The notes beneath the pieces were generated by a model, which was not told the DNA's origin, searched no databases, and saw only the letters and a program-made list of their open reading frames with translations. From positions 10,212 to 74,211 of the forward strand of contig JAEWQB010000027.1 of the NCBI GenBank assembly GCA_023460395.1: a stretch of DNA of 64,000 nucleotides, given 5' to 3'. The stretch comes from Pseudomonadota bacterium (GTDB taxonomy: Bacteria; Desulfobacterota; Desulfovibrionia; Desulfovibrionales; Desulfovibrionaceae). A program made the position numbers and the translations under genes. Positions 24,695 to 33,762 of this stretch are shown here, one piece after another (position 1 is the first letter of the stretch; each line of letters opens with the position of its first letter).

Positions 24695-25408
24695 TCAGGA
24701 AAACGCCACATCCTCCGCGCTCTGGAACATGCGCACATGGCGGGCTATACCCATAACCTCAAAGACTTGGCGCAGATTATCCGAAAGACCGACCACCGCG
24801 ACACGGCACCCTTCGGAGCGCACGGTGCGAATACAATCCGCCAGCACGGCGATGGCGGCCCCATTGACGGAAGTGTTATCCGCAAAATGCAGCTCAACGT
24901 TTCTCCGGGCCTGACACCGCTGCGCCGCCTGCTGAAAGACCTCTTTCAACGCCGCTTCAGAGGAAGACGAGAGCGCCCCCCGGACAAAGATGACCACAGC
25001 CCGGTCGGTCTGCCCCAGTTCCAATGCCGCCGCGTGCTCCCGCGCAAGCTGCATGCGCTCTTCCGCGCGGGCCAGCGCACTTTGCAGCGCTTCGCGACGC
25101 ACCGGTTTGTTAATAAAATCTGTAGCGTCCAAATTCAGCGCTTTAAGAGCCAAATCCATATCGCCGTGCCCGGTAATGACAATAACCTCGGTGGCCTGAT
25201 TCAATTCCTTTATCCGGCACAGCACGTCTATTCCATCCATACCGGGCATCTTGATATCTGTAAGCACCAGCGGCGGTGCTTCTTTCAAGAGCACGGCAAG
25301 TCCCTGCTCCCCCGATTCCGCCGTGAACACTTCGTGCCCCATAGCCGTGAGGATGAGCACAAACATCTTCAGGGTAGGCATTTCATCGTCAATAACCAAA
25401 ATACGCAT
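24695..25408 (-). CDS. Response regulator with STAS output domain
   Basis: The 237-residue protein joins a receiver domain (residues 1-120: IDDE pocket, phosphoacceptor Asp in LVLTDIKMPGMDG, Thr in VITGHGD, Lys in FINKPVRR) to a STAS domain (about 135-235: AVVIFVRGALSSSSEAALKEV, ELHFADNTSVNGAAIAVL) as found in anti-anti-sigma factors. The usual phosphoacceptor Ser of the STAS loop is not obvious. The ATG overlaps the stop of the kinase gene upstream (TGATG), so the two are coupled. The STAS part suggests control of an anti-sigma or similar partner rather than DNA binding; the partner is not in the window. Confidence 0.85.
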   Translation of the reverse strand: MRILVIDDEMPTLKMFVLILTAMGHEVFTAESGEQGLAVLLKEAPPLVLTDIKMPGMDGIDVLCRIKELNQATEVIVITGHGDMDLALKALNLDATDFINKPVRREALQSALARAEERMQLAREHAAALELGQTDRAVVIFVRGALSSSSEAALKEVFQQAAQRCQARRNVELHFADNTSVNGAAIAVLADCIRTVRSEGCRVAVVGLSDNLRQVFEVMGIARHVRMFQSAEDVAFS

Positions 25409-27435
25409 CACGCTACCCCTTGCTCGGTCATTTGTGCATACACCATGGGCGGAAAACGCAACAAAAAGGTCGTGCCTTCCCCGGCCCGGCTGCGGATGGA
25501 AATGCTTCCCTTATAATCACGAACAATGCCATAGGATATGGCCAGCCCAAGCCCCATGCCTTCCCCTGTTACCTTGGTCGTGAAGAAGGGTTCAAACACC
25601 TTTTCCACCATCGTCTCCGGTATGCCGACTCCCGTGTCCTCCACAGCCAGACACGCATCGCCGCCCTCGGCATAGGTTCGCAGAGTGATGCGTCCGCGAG
25701 GGACATCATCCCTGCCGGAACGGCTTTCCACAATGGCATCACGCGCATTGGTCACAAGATTAAACAGCACCTGCTGTAGCCTGTTATCCTGAGCGGTTAT
25801 GGTGGGGAGATTGTCCGCGAGATCTATCCGTATGTCTATTTGATGCAGTAAAAGCTGCCGTGCGGTAAGCGAAGTGACCGAACGCACCGTGGCATTAAGA
25901 TTTACTTCCTCGTCAAACAAATCCGCCTTACGCCCGAAGGAACGCAGCGTATTGATAATACCGGACGCGCGGTCTACCTGAGCCCCGATTTCCGTAACAA
26001 CCGCATGAAACTCTTGGGGGGCGATCCCGCGCCCCTGTTCCAGCGTCATGGCTAAGTAGTCGCTCCCCATGCGGATGGCATTGAGCGGCTGATTAAGCTC
26101 ATGGGCCACCCCGGCGGACATTTCTCCCAGTGACTTCATTTTCGCGGCCTGAATGAGCTGCGCGTCCTTTTCCACCATTTCCGTCACGTCTGTGGCGGCT
26201 ACAATGATAGCGGGACGTCCGCGATATCCAATGGCACACGCCGTCACATTGACAAACATGGGCACGTTGCCCTTGCGGTGGTGAACAACCCGCGTGGTGC
26301 GCACACACCCCGTGTCATTACCTTCATCCAACAATTCCATGCAGCGGCTGAACCAGCCCGGTCCCAATATAGAAAAATCAATACCCACCAGCTCTTCACG
26401 GGTGAAGCCATACACTTCCTCCGCGCGGGGATTGGCGTCCATCACCCGCCGGGAGGTGCAGTCTACCACAAAAATAGGGTCCGGCCCGCTGTCAAACAAC
26501 GAACGGTAGGTGTTTTCAGATTCCGTCAGGCGGCGGCGGTACAGCCGTATGGACCACACCATATTCCGAAACGCGTCCGTCATCTGCGCCACTTCGTCAC
26601 CGCCTTCGCGCTTGCGGTAAAAAACGCACGTGGGGCACCGATGCAAGGCTTCCTTTCCGGGCGAGCGCCTTCCCGCCCCGCGCTGCTGGTCGAAATGCCA
26701 GCACGGCATGTCGGAGTCCGCGAAGGCCGGGCAATTGGCAATATTCCATTCATCATCGGGCACGTCGAGCGCGCTGGCACTACGAAAATCTCCACGGGAC
26801 AGGTCGTCTGAAATCCGCGTCAGCCGCACCATAGGATCGGAAATATGCCGCGCAAGCAGGTGAGATATATAAAACGTAATGATGATAACCGCAGAAATAA
26901 ATCCCAAAAACATCACCCGCAGCTTGCCCACCAGACTATCGATATGCCGCTTGGACAAGCCCACATGCACTGTGCCGATACGGTACAGGCCCTCTTTAAC
27001 GGGTACGGCAATGTCATATGCCTCGCTGGATTCCACGTGGACAAGGCGCACTGACTTTACCGAGTTTTCAACCAACGGATTTGTGCCTTGCAAACGGGCG
27101 GGAAAGGGCCGGGTGAATGTGTGGGCTAACACCTTGCCGTCGGCGTCTTCCACATAAATATAATCCACCAGATGTTTGCGCTCGCGGAGCTGCTTCTCAT
27201 CAAACATGAGGCTTAACAGCTCCGGGAGATTCCCCTCCAGCATAAAGCTGCCACCACGCGCAGCCACACTTTGCGCCACCGCAGTACCGCGTAATTCCAG
27301 TTCCTGCGTAAGACCGGAGACTAAAATCCAACGGGCAAGAAGTGCGATAATGCCGCTGATAATTAAAATAACCGCTAGGTTGTATGTAAAAAACTTGTTT
27401 TTCAGGTTCAGTCGGATACGTGATGGGAGGATCAT
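25408..27435 (-). CDS. Membrane sensor kinase with a four-cysteine insert in its HAMP region
   Basis: The 675-residue kinase has a membrane helix (about 18-40), a periplasmic sensor (41-172), a second helix (173-193), a HAMP domain (about 194-300), a PAS domain (about 310-430; DSGPDPIFVVD), and a kinase core with HELNQPLNAIRMG, NARDAI, DTGVGIPE and GEGMGLGLAIS. Within HAMP, residues 228-278 form an insert with Cys235, Cys245 (PCW), Cys267 and Cys270 (CPTC), resembling the two-CW type of cysteine module and likely to bind a metal or Fe-S/heme group. It is translated between the upstream binding protein (overlap TGATC at 27432-27435) and the downstream REC-STAS regulator, forming a three-gene sensory operon. 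Confidence 0.85.
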   Translation of the reverse strand: MILPSRIRLNLKNKFFTYNLAVILIISGIIALLARWILVSGLTQELELRGTAVAQSVAARGGSFMLEGNLPELLSLMFDEKQLRERKHLVDYIYVEDADGKVLAHTFTRPFPARLQGTNPLVENSVKSVRLVHVESSEAYDIAVPVKEGLYRIGTVHVGLSKRHIDSLVGKLRVMFLGFISAVIIITFYISHLLARHISDPMVRLTRISDDLSRGDFRSASALDVPDDEWNIANCPAFADSDMPCWHFDQQRGAGRRSPGKEALHRCPTCVFYRKREGGDEVAQMTDAFRNMVWSIRLYRRRLTESENTYRSLFDSGPDPIFVVDCTSRRVMDANPRAEEVYGFTREELVGIDFSILGPGWFSRCMELLDEGNDTGCVRTTRVVHHRKGNVPMFVNVTACAIGYRGRPAIIVAATDVTEMVEKDAQLIQAAKMKSLGEMSAGVAHELNQPLNAIRMGSDYLAMTLEQGRGIAPQEFHAVVTEIGAQVDRASGIINTLRSFGRKADLFDEEVNLNATVRSVTSLTARQLLLHQIDIRIDLADNLPTITAQDNRLQQVLFNLVTNARDAIVESRSGRDDVPRGRITLRTYAEGGDACLAVEDTGVGIPETMVEKVFEPFFTTKVTGEGMGLGLAISYGIVRDYKGSISIRSRAGEGTTFLLRFPPMVYAQMTEQGVA

Positions 27436-28769
27436 GACCGCCCCCCTGCCAACCCGTTTTCTCCAGCGTCGATTGGTCCGTCTCCCGGATTCCCCGCCGC
27501 GTTTCCGTCTGGAACGGGAAGAACGGGAGCATTTCTCCCTTCCGTCCCCCCGGACATCTTCTCAGGCCGGGACAACGAGGCGAAGTCATTCAGCAACTCA
27601 AACCGCCCCTGTCGTAAGACGCTGAAAAACACCTCGTCCATGCCCTGATGGTCCCATGGGCTGAAGTCCACACGGGCCGTGCCCCCCAAAGAAACATCGT
27701 GCATAGACTGAATGGCGTCGATGAACCCTTCTCGCGTCAGGTCGCGCCCCGCACGCCGCAGCCCCTCCACCAAAACACGCGCGTTCAGGTAGCCTTCCAG
27801 CCCCACCGCGTTGGGCATGTCGCCGGGAAAATACGTTTCCAAATCCCGCATATATTCAGTGACCAGCCCCAGTATCCGGTCCGCACCGGGGGCCAGAGGC
27901 GGCGGCACCACCAAAGAAAGGAGCACCGGACCCCGGATGGTCGGCGGTAAACGGCGGGCAAGCTCTTCGCCCCCCACAAACGACAAGGTGTAATAAACCG
28001 CGTTCAGCCCTGCGGCATCAGCACGGCGAATGAATTCCGCGCACGGCTCGTAAGTGCCCACCAGCACCACAGCTTCCGGCTGGGCTTCCAAAATACGCGC
28101 CAGCCCGTCTGCCACGTCAGCGGTTCCCCGTGTGTATGAGCCACGCGCCACCGGCGCCAGCCCCAACTCGCGCAGGACCAATTCCGCCCCGGTCAGGCCG
28201 TCAAAACCAAAGGCGTCATATTGATAGAACACGGCGATACGGGTGATCCCCATATCCTGAACCAGATGGCGGACCGCCGCGCCTGTTTCTTGATAATAAG
28301 ACGCCCGCACGTTGATGAGATATCGGTTGAAAGGCTCACGCAGGCCATTGGCACCGGTAAACATCCCCAGCAGAGGCACTTTGGCTTCTTCAATCAGCGG
28401 CAAAATGCGCATGGTGGTGGGGGTGCCCACATAATTGAACAGGACGAACACGTCGCCGTGAACCATCATTTGCTGTGTGTTGGCGAGGCAGCGGGGCGGA
28501 TCGTACCCGTCGTCCCGCGCGTCCAGCAAAACGCGTCGCCCATGCACGCCACCGTGCTCATTGACACGCATGAGGTAGCTCATGGCACCGCGCAGTGTCT
28601 GCATGCCCAGATAACTGGCGTGCCCGGTAAGCGGAAGCGACGAGCCAACGCGGACTTCTGTGCCGGAAACACCGGGCACGGGGCCAGCTTCACGAGCCCC
28701 CGCAACCGGGGAGCCGTCACACGCGGTCAGCAGCAGACAGGCTATGAGCAAGAAGAGTCTGGGCAGCAT
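27432..28769 (-). CDS. Branched-chain amino-acid-type binding lipoprotein
   Basis: The 445-residue protein has a lipoprotein signal peptide (LFLLIACLLLTAC) and a type I periplasmic binding domain of the LivJ/receptor-like kind (VRVGSSLPLTGHASYLGMQTLRGAMSYL... and FVLFNYVGTPTTMRILPL). The C-terminal 40 residues are Gly/Asn-rich. ATG 28769 follows GGGAGAAG. No LivHMGF permease genes are present; instead the gene heads an operon with a sensor kinase and a REC-STAS regulator, so this is better read as the ligand-sensing part of a three-component signalling system than as a transporter subunit. Confidence 0.85.
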   Translation of the reverse strand: MLPRLFLLIACLLLTACDGSPVAGAREAGPVPGVSGTEVRVGSSLPLTGHASYLGMQTLRGAMSYLMRVNEHGGVHGRRVLLDARDDGYDPPRCLANTQQMMVHGDVFVLFNYVGTPTTMRILPLIEEAKVPLLGMFTGANGLREPFNRYLINVRASYYQETGAAVRHLVQDMGITRIAVFYQYDAFGFDGLTGAELVLRELGLAPVARGSYTRGTADVADGLARILEAQPEAVVLVGTYEPCAEFIRRADAAGLNAVYYTLSFVGGEELARRLPPTIRGPVLLSLVVPPPLAPGADRILGLVTEYMRDLETYFPGDMPNAVGLEGYLNARVLVEGLRRAGRDLTREGFIDAIQSMHDVSLGGTARVDFSPWDHQGMDEVFFSVLRQGRFELLNDFASLSRPEKMSGGTEGRNAPVLPVPDGNAAGNPGDGPIDAGENGLAGGRS

Positions 28770-28947
28770 GGTCTTCTCCCAAGGCGGTTCGCCGAACTGA
28801 CGGTATACCTACATGGCTGGGACCGTTCCCGCAAGCGGCACCTCCGCCGAAGAATGCAAAATACATTGCCATACCATACTGTTCCGCATATCATGAGGAG
28901 AAAATTGCCGCTTTTCGGTGCAATCTCCCACCCGGACCCTACTTGCC

Positions 28948-29889
28948 ATGCACACGGACCCCGCCATGCCGCCGCATCCAGAACTGCTTACCGAAGCTGA
29001 CGCGCGGGGCTACCTTGTCGCCCATTGCTGGCCACCGCAGGGACGATTTTGTCCGCGCTGCGGAGACACGAAGCTGTATGCGCTCTCCGGCGGGCGATAT
29101 CGCTGTGCGGCATGCCGCTACACCTTTCAGGAATTCAGCGGACGCTGGATAAACAACGGGAATCTGCCCGCGCTTGTCTGGACCCGCCTCATGCGGCTAT
29201 TTCTGGCGGAGCACACTGTCCACGATTTGTCCACGGAGCTGGAGCTTTCATACAATGCCGCTTACAAAGCGGTAACCGCCATCCGCTTTGCCATTATGGC
29301 GCACGCGCCGGATGCCCCGCAAATGTTCGGCCCGGAAACCGGGTTGCGCGACTACCTGAAAGGGGCCAAACTCACAGGCACGCCCAAGGAACAAGGCACG
29401 CAGCCTATTCCTGTTTTCGGTATTCTGGAACGCAATGGGTGGGTTTTTATCGATCTCGTTTCCGGTATGAACCCTGAAACCGTTTTGCACTTCAATCACA
29501 GCTTTCATCTGGATATGCGGCGGGCGGGAAATCTTATATACACCAACCGCTACCGCCACTACGACGCACTGCTTTTTTGCGGCAACGACAGCCTGCCCTA
29601 CTCGTATATCCGTAAGAATGATGGTCCGCTCTACTTAGAGTCGCAAGCGTTCTGGAAATTTGCCGGCCCCCGCCTCAAACGTTTCAAGGGTATCACGCCG
29701 CAACGCTTTCCCCTCTACCTCAAGGAGCTGGAATTCCGGTTCAATCACCGGGAAGACGACCTATTCGCCCGCCTCACAGGCTATCTGTGCGACAGCGTTC
29801 CCGCACAGTTCCACGCGCCCCACTGCGAAGGGCGCCACGCCGTTCCGTACTGCCCCCACACCAGCCCCGCCTCACAGGACGAACGCTGA
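28948..29889 (+). CDS. IS1595-like transposase relative, probably inactive
   Basis: The 313-residue protein begins with a zinc ribbon (FCPRCG ... RYRCAAC), followed by the IS1595-type segments PIPVFGILERNGWVFIDL and RFKGITPQRFPLYLKELEFRFNHR (quoted in part: RFKGITPQRFPLYLKE). The family's catalytic acidic residues look altered: the middle motif that is usually TDG reads TNRYRHYDAL, and the first DE motif reads LRDYLKG. I saw no terminal inverted repeats or target duplication around it. It may be a domesticated transposase or decayed remnant. ATG 28948 is the most likely start, though no good ribosome site precedes it; GTG 28918 is an alternative. Confidence 0.7.
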   Translation: MHTDPAMPPHPELLTEADARGYLVAHCWPPQGRFCPRCGDTKLYALSGGRYRCAACRYTFQEFSGRWINNGNLPALVWTRLMRLFLAEHTVHDLSTELELSYNAAYKAVTAIRFAIMAHAPDAPQMFGPETGLRDYLKGAKLTGTPKEQGTQPIPVFGILERNGWVFIDLVSGMNPETVLHFNHSFHLDMRRAGNLIYTNRYRHYDALLFCGNDSLPYSYIRKNDGPLYLESQAFWKFAGPRLKRFKGITPQRFPLYLKELEFRFNHREDDLFARLTGYLCDSVPAQFHAPHCEGRHAVPYCPHTSPASQDER

Positions 29890-29896
29890 AAGGCAT

Positions 29897-29935
29897 AAAA
29901 AAACGCCGCGCCATGGCAGCAACCACGGCACGGCG
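29897..29935 (-). terminator. Intrinsic terminator of the marR gene
   Basis: Read on the minus strand, CGCCGTGCCGTGG pairs imperfectly with CCATGGCGCGGCG and is followed by seven T. It closes the RND pump/marR operon. Confidence 0.8.
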
Positions 29936-29958
29936 ACAGAATGCATGTCAGAAAATAG

Positions 29959-30486
29959 CTAGGAAAGCTCTTTGCCCTCCCCGCCGCAACAGAATCTCCG
30001 GCAGGAAAGCACATCCTCTGGCGTTTTGCCCGACATGGCAAACGCGTTATCCCGTACCTTGAGCAGGACTTCGTGGACCAACTGCAACTTGGTGTCATCA
30101 ATATCCGAGTAAAGCTCGCGCTCCACCATTTTAGCTCGCGCGAACATATCATCCAGCAACGCATCGGCCTTTTCGCACAGCTCCACCAGCTTCACGCGCC
30201 TGTCTTCTTCCGAAGGAACGCGGCGCACAAGCCCGTCTTCCTCCAGCCTGTCCAGCATGCGCACCAGTGTAGGGTGCTCTATGCCTATCAGCCGGGCCAA
30301 GGTATTTTGGGGGGTGGGAGCGCCTAACTCGTCCATGGCCCATAAGACCATCCAACGGGCATTGCTCATACCGTATTCTTTCAGCCTTGCGTCAAAAATG
30401 CTCCGCAGTTCACGGGCTATTTCGGAAATAGTCAGCCCTAGCTTGGTCCGGCCTTGCCGCGGTTCATATCGTCTGCCAGCGTTCAT
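29959..30486 (-). CDS. MarR-family transcriptional regulator
   Basis: The 175-residue protein has the MarR winged-helix fold: helix with MSNARWMVLWAMDELG, recognition helix GIEHPTLVRMLDRLEEDGLVRR and the wing SEEDRRVKLVEL. The C terminus has a CCGG-type cysteine cluster (SCRRFCCGG) that could sense oxidation. It is the last gene of an operon with an RND adaptor and pump, 96 bp after the pump stop, so it most likely represses this operon in response to exported compounds. The start ATG 30486 fits the family length, with GGAGG upstream. Confidence 0.88.
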   Translation of the reverse strand: MNAGRRYEPRQGRTKLGLTISEIARELRSIFDARLKEYGMSNARWMVLWAMDELGAPTPQNTLARLIGIEHPTLVRMLDRLEEDGLVRRVPSEEDRRVKLVELCEKADALLDDMFARAKMVERELYSDIDDTKLQLVHEVLLKVRDNAFAMSGKTPEDVLSCRRFCCGGEGKELS

Positions 30487-30582
30487 GCTTCACCTCCTCC
30501 TGCCCACGACGGAAACGCATGCGCACCGTCCTTCACCATGAGGTAAACACGGGCCGCGCCCGTATGGCGCGGCCCGTGGGGG

Positions 30583-33500
30583 TTATACAGTGGTGTCGTC
30601 ATTTCCCCGTGTTCCAGTTCCATCTGCCACGGTCCCCGAACGGCGATTCCGCTCTTCCTGACGCGCTTTAGAGCTAAAGCCCAGCGAGATGATTCGGTAG
30701 AACATGGGAATGAAGAACGTGGCGATAAAGGTAGCCGCAAGCATGCCACCAATAACACTGGTGCCGATGGAGTGACGGCTGTTCGCTCCCGCACCGGAGC
30801 TGATTGCCAGCGGTACCACGCCTAGCACAAATGCCAGTGAGGTCATGATGATAGGCCGGAAACGCAGATGCGCGGCTTCGGCAGCGGCTTCCATATAGCT
30901 TTTGCCCGCGCGGTGCAACTGCACGGCAAATTCCACGATAAGAATGGCGTTTTTAGATGCCAGCCCGATGAGTGTAACCAGTGCGATCTGGAAATACACA
31001 TCGTTGGAAAGCCCGCGCAGCCAGTTAGCCGAAATAGCGCCGAACAGAGCGAACGGTACCGCCATGACCACAGAAAGCGGCAGGCTCCAGCTTTCGTACT
31101 GCGCAGCCAGAATCAGGAATACCATGAGCAGGCCGAGCACGAACACCGCGAACGAGGTTCCGCCCGTAAGCTTTTCCTGATAGGCCGATCCGGTCCATGC
31201 CAGCGCATATTCCGCAGGCAGCTTTTCATGCACCAATTCTTCCATGGCGTTCAGCGCCTGCCCGGAACTGTAGCCCGGAGCAGGTTCTCCCACCAGTTTG
31301 GCGGCGGGGAACACGTTAAACCGTTCCACCACTTCCGGTCCGGTGGTTTGTTCCACGTTCACCAACGCCAGCAGCGGAATCATTTCACCGGAATCTGAGC
31401 GCACATACACCTTGCCAATATCTTCAGGGTGGCTGCGGTAGTCAGACTCGGATTGCAACTGCACGCGGAATGTGCGTCCCAGTTTGTTGAAGTCATTCAC
31501 ATAATAAGAACCGAAAGTAGCCCGCATGGTATCAAACACGCGGCTCACGGGCACGCCCATGGCCTTGGCCTTTTCCCGGTCCAATTCGATGTTCAGTTGC
31601 GGCGCTCCCATACTAAAGGTGGAGCTTACTCTGCCCAGTTCAGGACGCTTTGCCGCTTCGGCGGTGAGCAGGGCAACCTGATCCGCCAATTCCGTGAGGC
31701 TGCCGCCACCACGGCTTTGCAGGTAGCCTTCAAAGCCACCCGTGTTGCTCATGCCGGAAATGGGCGGCATGTTGAAGGCCAAAATGAACCCGTCCAGCAC
31801 GCTGAAACCACGGCGGAACACCTGAGCCACCGTGTTCTCCACAGAATCATCTTCGCTTTTACGCTCGTCCCACGGCTTCAGACGCACGAAGTTGGTTCCC
31901 GTGTTGGTCTTGTTCGTACCGGAAATCAGGTCCAGACCGCTCAACGAAATCACCTCATCCACTTGAGGCAGATCGCGGATCATACCGCTCACTTGCGCCA
32001 TGGTAGCCTCGGTGCGGTCAAGCGATGCGCCGTCGGGCAGCATGGCGAGAGCGATAAAGTTCCCCTTATCCTCATCAGGCACCAACTGCGTGGGAACACG
32101 CTGGAAGAGCGTCCATGTGCAGACAAGAAGCGCCAAAAGCAGCGCTACCCCAAGCCCCCAGCGGCGCAACAAGAAGCGCACGCCAGCGGTGTACCTGTGG
32201 GTAATGCGGTCAAAGACGCGGTTGAACATCTGGAGCGGCGCAATGGGGGTGGGGTGCCCCGGCTTAAGCAGCAACGCGCACAGCGCGGGGGTGAGCGTGA
32301 GCGCCACAATGCCCGAAAGCACCACGGAAACGGCAATGGTCACGGCGAACTGCTTATACATTTCCCCGGCAAGACCGCCCATAAAGGCCACGGGAACAAA
32401 CACGGAGCACAGCACCAGCACAATGGCGATAACGGCCCCGGACACTTCGTTCATGGCCTTGATGGTAGCCTCACGCGGTGGCAGACGCTCCGTGGTCATA
32501 ATACGTTCCACGTTTTCAATAACCACGATGGCGTCGTCCACCACGATGCCGATAGCCAGCACAAGGCCGAACAATGTAAGCGTATTGATGGAGAAACCCA
32601 GCACATACATGCCCGCGAATGTCCCGATAATGGAAACCGGCACCGCGAGGCAGGGGATGAGTGTGGCCCGCCAGTTCTGCAAAAACACGAAAATAATGAC
32701 GAAGACCAGCAGGAACGCCTCGAACAGCGTTTGGGTCACTTCTTCCACAGAAATACGCACGAACGTAGTGGTATCGTAGGGAATGGTGGATTTGATGCCC
32801 TGCGGGAACCGCTGCTGAAGTTCCGCCATTTTTTCGCCGATACGGTCAGCCACATCCAGCGCGTTGGCACCGGGCGACAGATAAATACCCATGGCAACTG
32901 AGGGCTGCCCGGAAAGATTCGCCTTAAGCGAGTAGCTCTGTGAGCCTAATTCCAACCGAGCCACATCTTTCAGGCGCAGGATGGTACCATCCGGGTTGGC
33001 CCGCAGGATAATGTTGCCAAACTGCTCAGGGTCGGTCATCCGGCCCTGCGTAGTCACCATATAGCTAAGTTCCACGGGGGAAGCCTGCGGTGAGCGGCCT
33101 ATACTCCCCGCAGCAAACTGCGCGTTTTGCTCTGCAATGGCGGAGGCGATATCGGAAGGGGTAAGCCCAAGCTGGGCAAGCCGGTCCGGCTTCAGCCACA
33201 CACGCATGGAATAATCTTGCGAACCAAAAACCGAGGCGTCGCCCACGCCGGGCACGCGCTTGAGTTCATCGATGATGTTCACCAGCGCGTAGTTGCTCAT
33301 ATACAGGGTGTCGTACAAGCCTTCGTCAGACACCAGCATGATAACCTGCAACAAGCTCGACGACTTCTTGCTTACGGTGACGCCATACGCACGCACTTCC
33401 GCGGGCAGTGAAGCCAACGCGGCCTGCACCCGGTTATTCACGTTAATGGTGTTTTGGTCGGCATCCGTACCCACAGCAAAGGTCACGGTAAGGGAAAGTG

Positions 33501-33762
33501 TGCCGTCGCCGGAGTTAACCGAGCGCATGTACAGCATGTTTTCCACACCGTTGATCTTTTGTTCCAGTGGCGCGGCTACGGTTTGTGCGATAACTTCCGC
33601 GCTGGCTCCGGGGTAGGTAGCCGAAACGCTCACTTCCGGCGGCACGATCTCAGGGAATTCCGCCACAGGCAGAACTTGCAGAGAAAGCGCTCCCGCCAAC
33701 ACAATGATCAGAGAGACCACGGTGGCGAAAACCGGACGGGTGATAAAGAAACGCGAAAACAT
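30583..33762 (-). CDS. RND multidrug efflux pump (AcrB-like)
   Basis: The 1059-residue protein is a full AcrB-type HAE1 pump: N-terminal FSRFFITRPVFATVVSL, first porter loop, GLVLAIGIVVDDAIVVIENVER with the proton-relay Asp pair, second porter loop, and final helices VTLIGLASKNAILIVEFA and GANSRHSIGTSVIGGMLA. It exports hydrophobic drugs, bile salts or solvents with the proton gradient. Its ATG overlaps the adaptor stop (TAATG), giving tight coupling, and marR follows. It belongs to a different subgroup (AcrB/MexB) from the pump at 19269-22373. Confidence 0.93.
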   Translation of the reverse strand: MFSRFFITRPVFATVVSLIIVLAGALSLQVLPVAEFPEIVPPEVSVSATYPGASAEVIAQTVAAPLEQKINGVENMLYMRSVNSGDGTLSLTVTFAVGTDADQNTINVNNRVQAALASLPAEVRAYGVTVSKKSSSLLQVIMLVSDEGLYDTLYMSNYALVNIIDELKRVPGVGDASVFGSQDYSMRVWLKPDRLAQLGLTPSDIASAIAEQNAQFAAGSIGRSPQASPVELSYMVTTQGRMTDPEQFGNIILRANPDGTILRLKDVARLELGSQSYSLKANLSGQPSVAMGIYLSPGANALDVADRIGEKMAELQQRFPQGIKSTIPYDTTTFVRISVEEVTQTLFEAFLLVFVIIFVFLQNWRATLIPCLAVPVSIIGTFAGMYVLGFSINTLTLFGLVLAIGIVVDDAIVVIENVERIMTTERLPPREATIKAMNEVSGAVIAIVLVLCSVFVPVAFMGGLAGEMYKQFAVTIAVSVVLSGIVALTLTPALCALLLKPGHPTPIAPLQMFNRVFDRITHRYTAGVRFLLRRWGLGVALLLALLVCTWTLFQRVPTQLVPDEDKGNFIALAMLPDGASLDRTEATMAQVSGMIRDLPQVDEVISLSGLDLISGTNKTNTGTNFVRLKPWDERKSEDDSVENTVAQVFRRGFSVLDGFILAFNMPPISGMSNTGGFEGYLQSRGGGSLTELADQVALLTAEAAKRPELGRVSSTFSMGAPQLNIELDREKAKAMGVPVSRVFDTMRATFGSYYVNDFNKLGRTFRVQLQSESDYRSHPEDIGKVYVRSDSGEMIPLLALVNVEQTTGPEVVERFNVFPAAKLVGEPAPGYSSGQALNAMEELVHEKLPAEYALAWTGSAYQEKLTGGTSFAVFVLGLLMVFLILAAQYESWSLPLSVVMAVPFALFGAISANWLRGLSNDVYFQIALVTLIGLASKNAILIVEFAVQLHRAGKSYMEAAAEAAHLRFRPIIMTSLAFVLGVVPLAISSGAGANSRHSIGTSVIGGMLAATFIATFFIPMFYRIISLGFSSKARQEERNRRSGTVADGTGTRGNDDTTV

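Noticed and set aside
28800..29960. A complete IS1595 insertion sequence
   Set aside because: No terminal inverted repeats or target-site duplication could be seen, and the catalytic residues look changed.
31429..32901. 490-codon frame opposite the RND pump gene
   Set aside because: It is antisense to the AcrB-like gene, His/Arg/Gln-rich and without recognisable domains.
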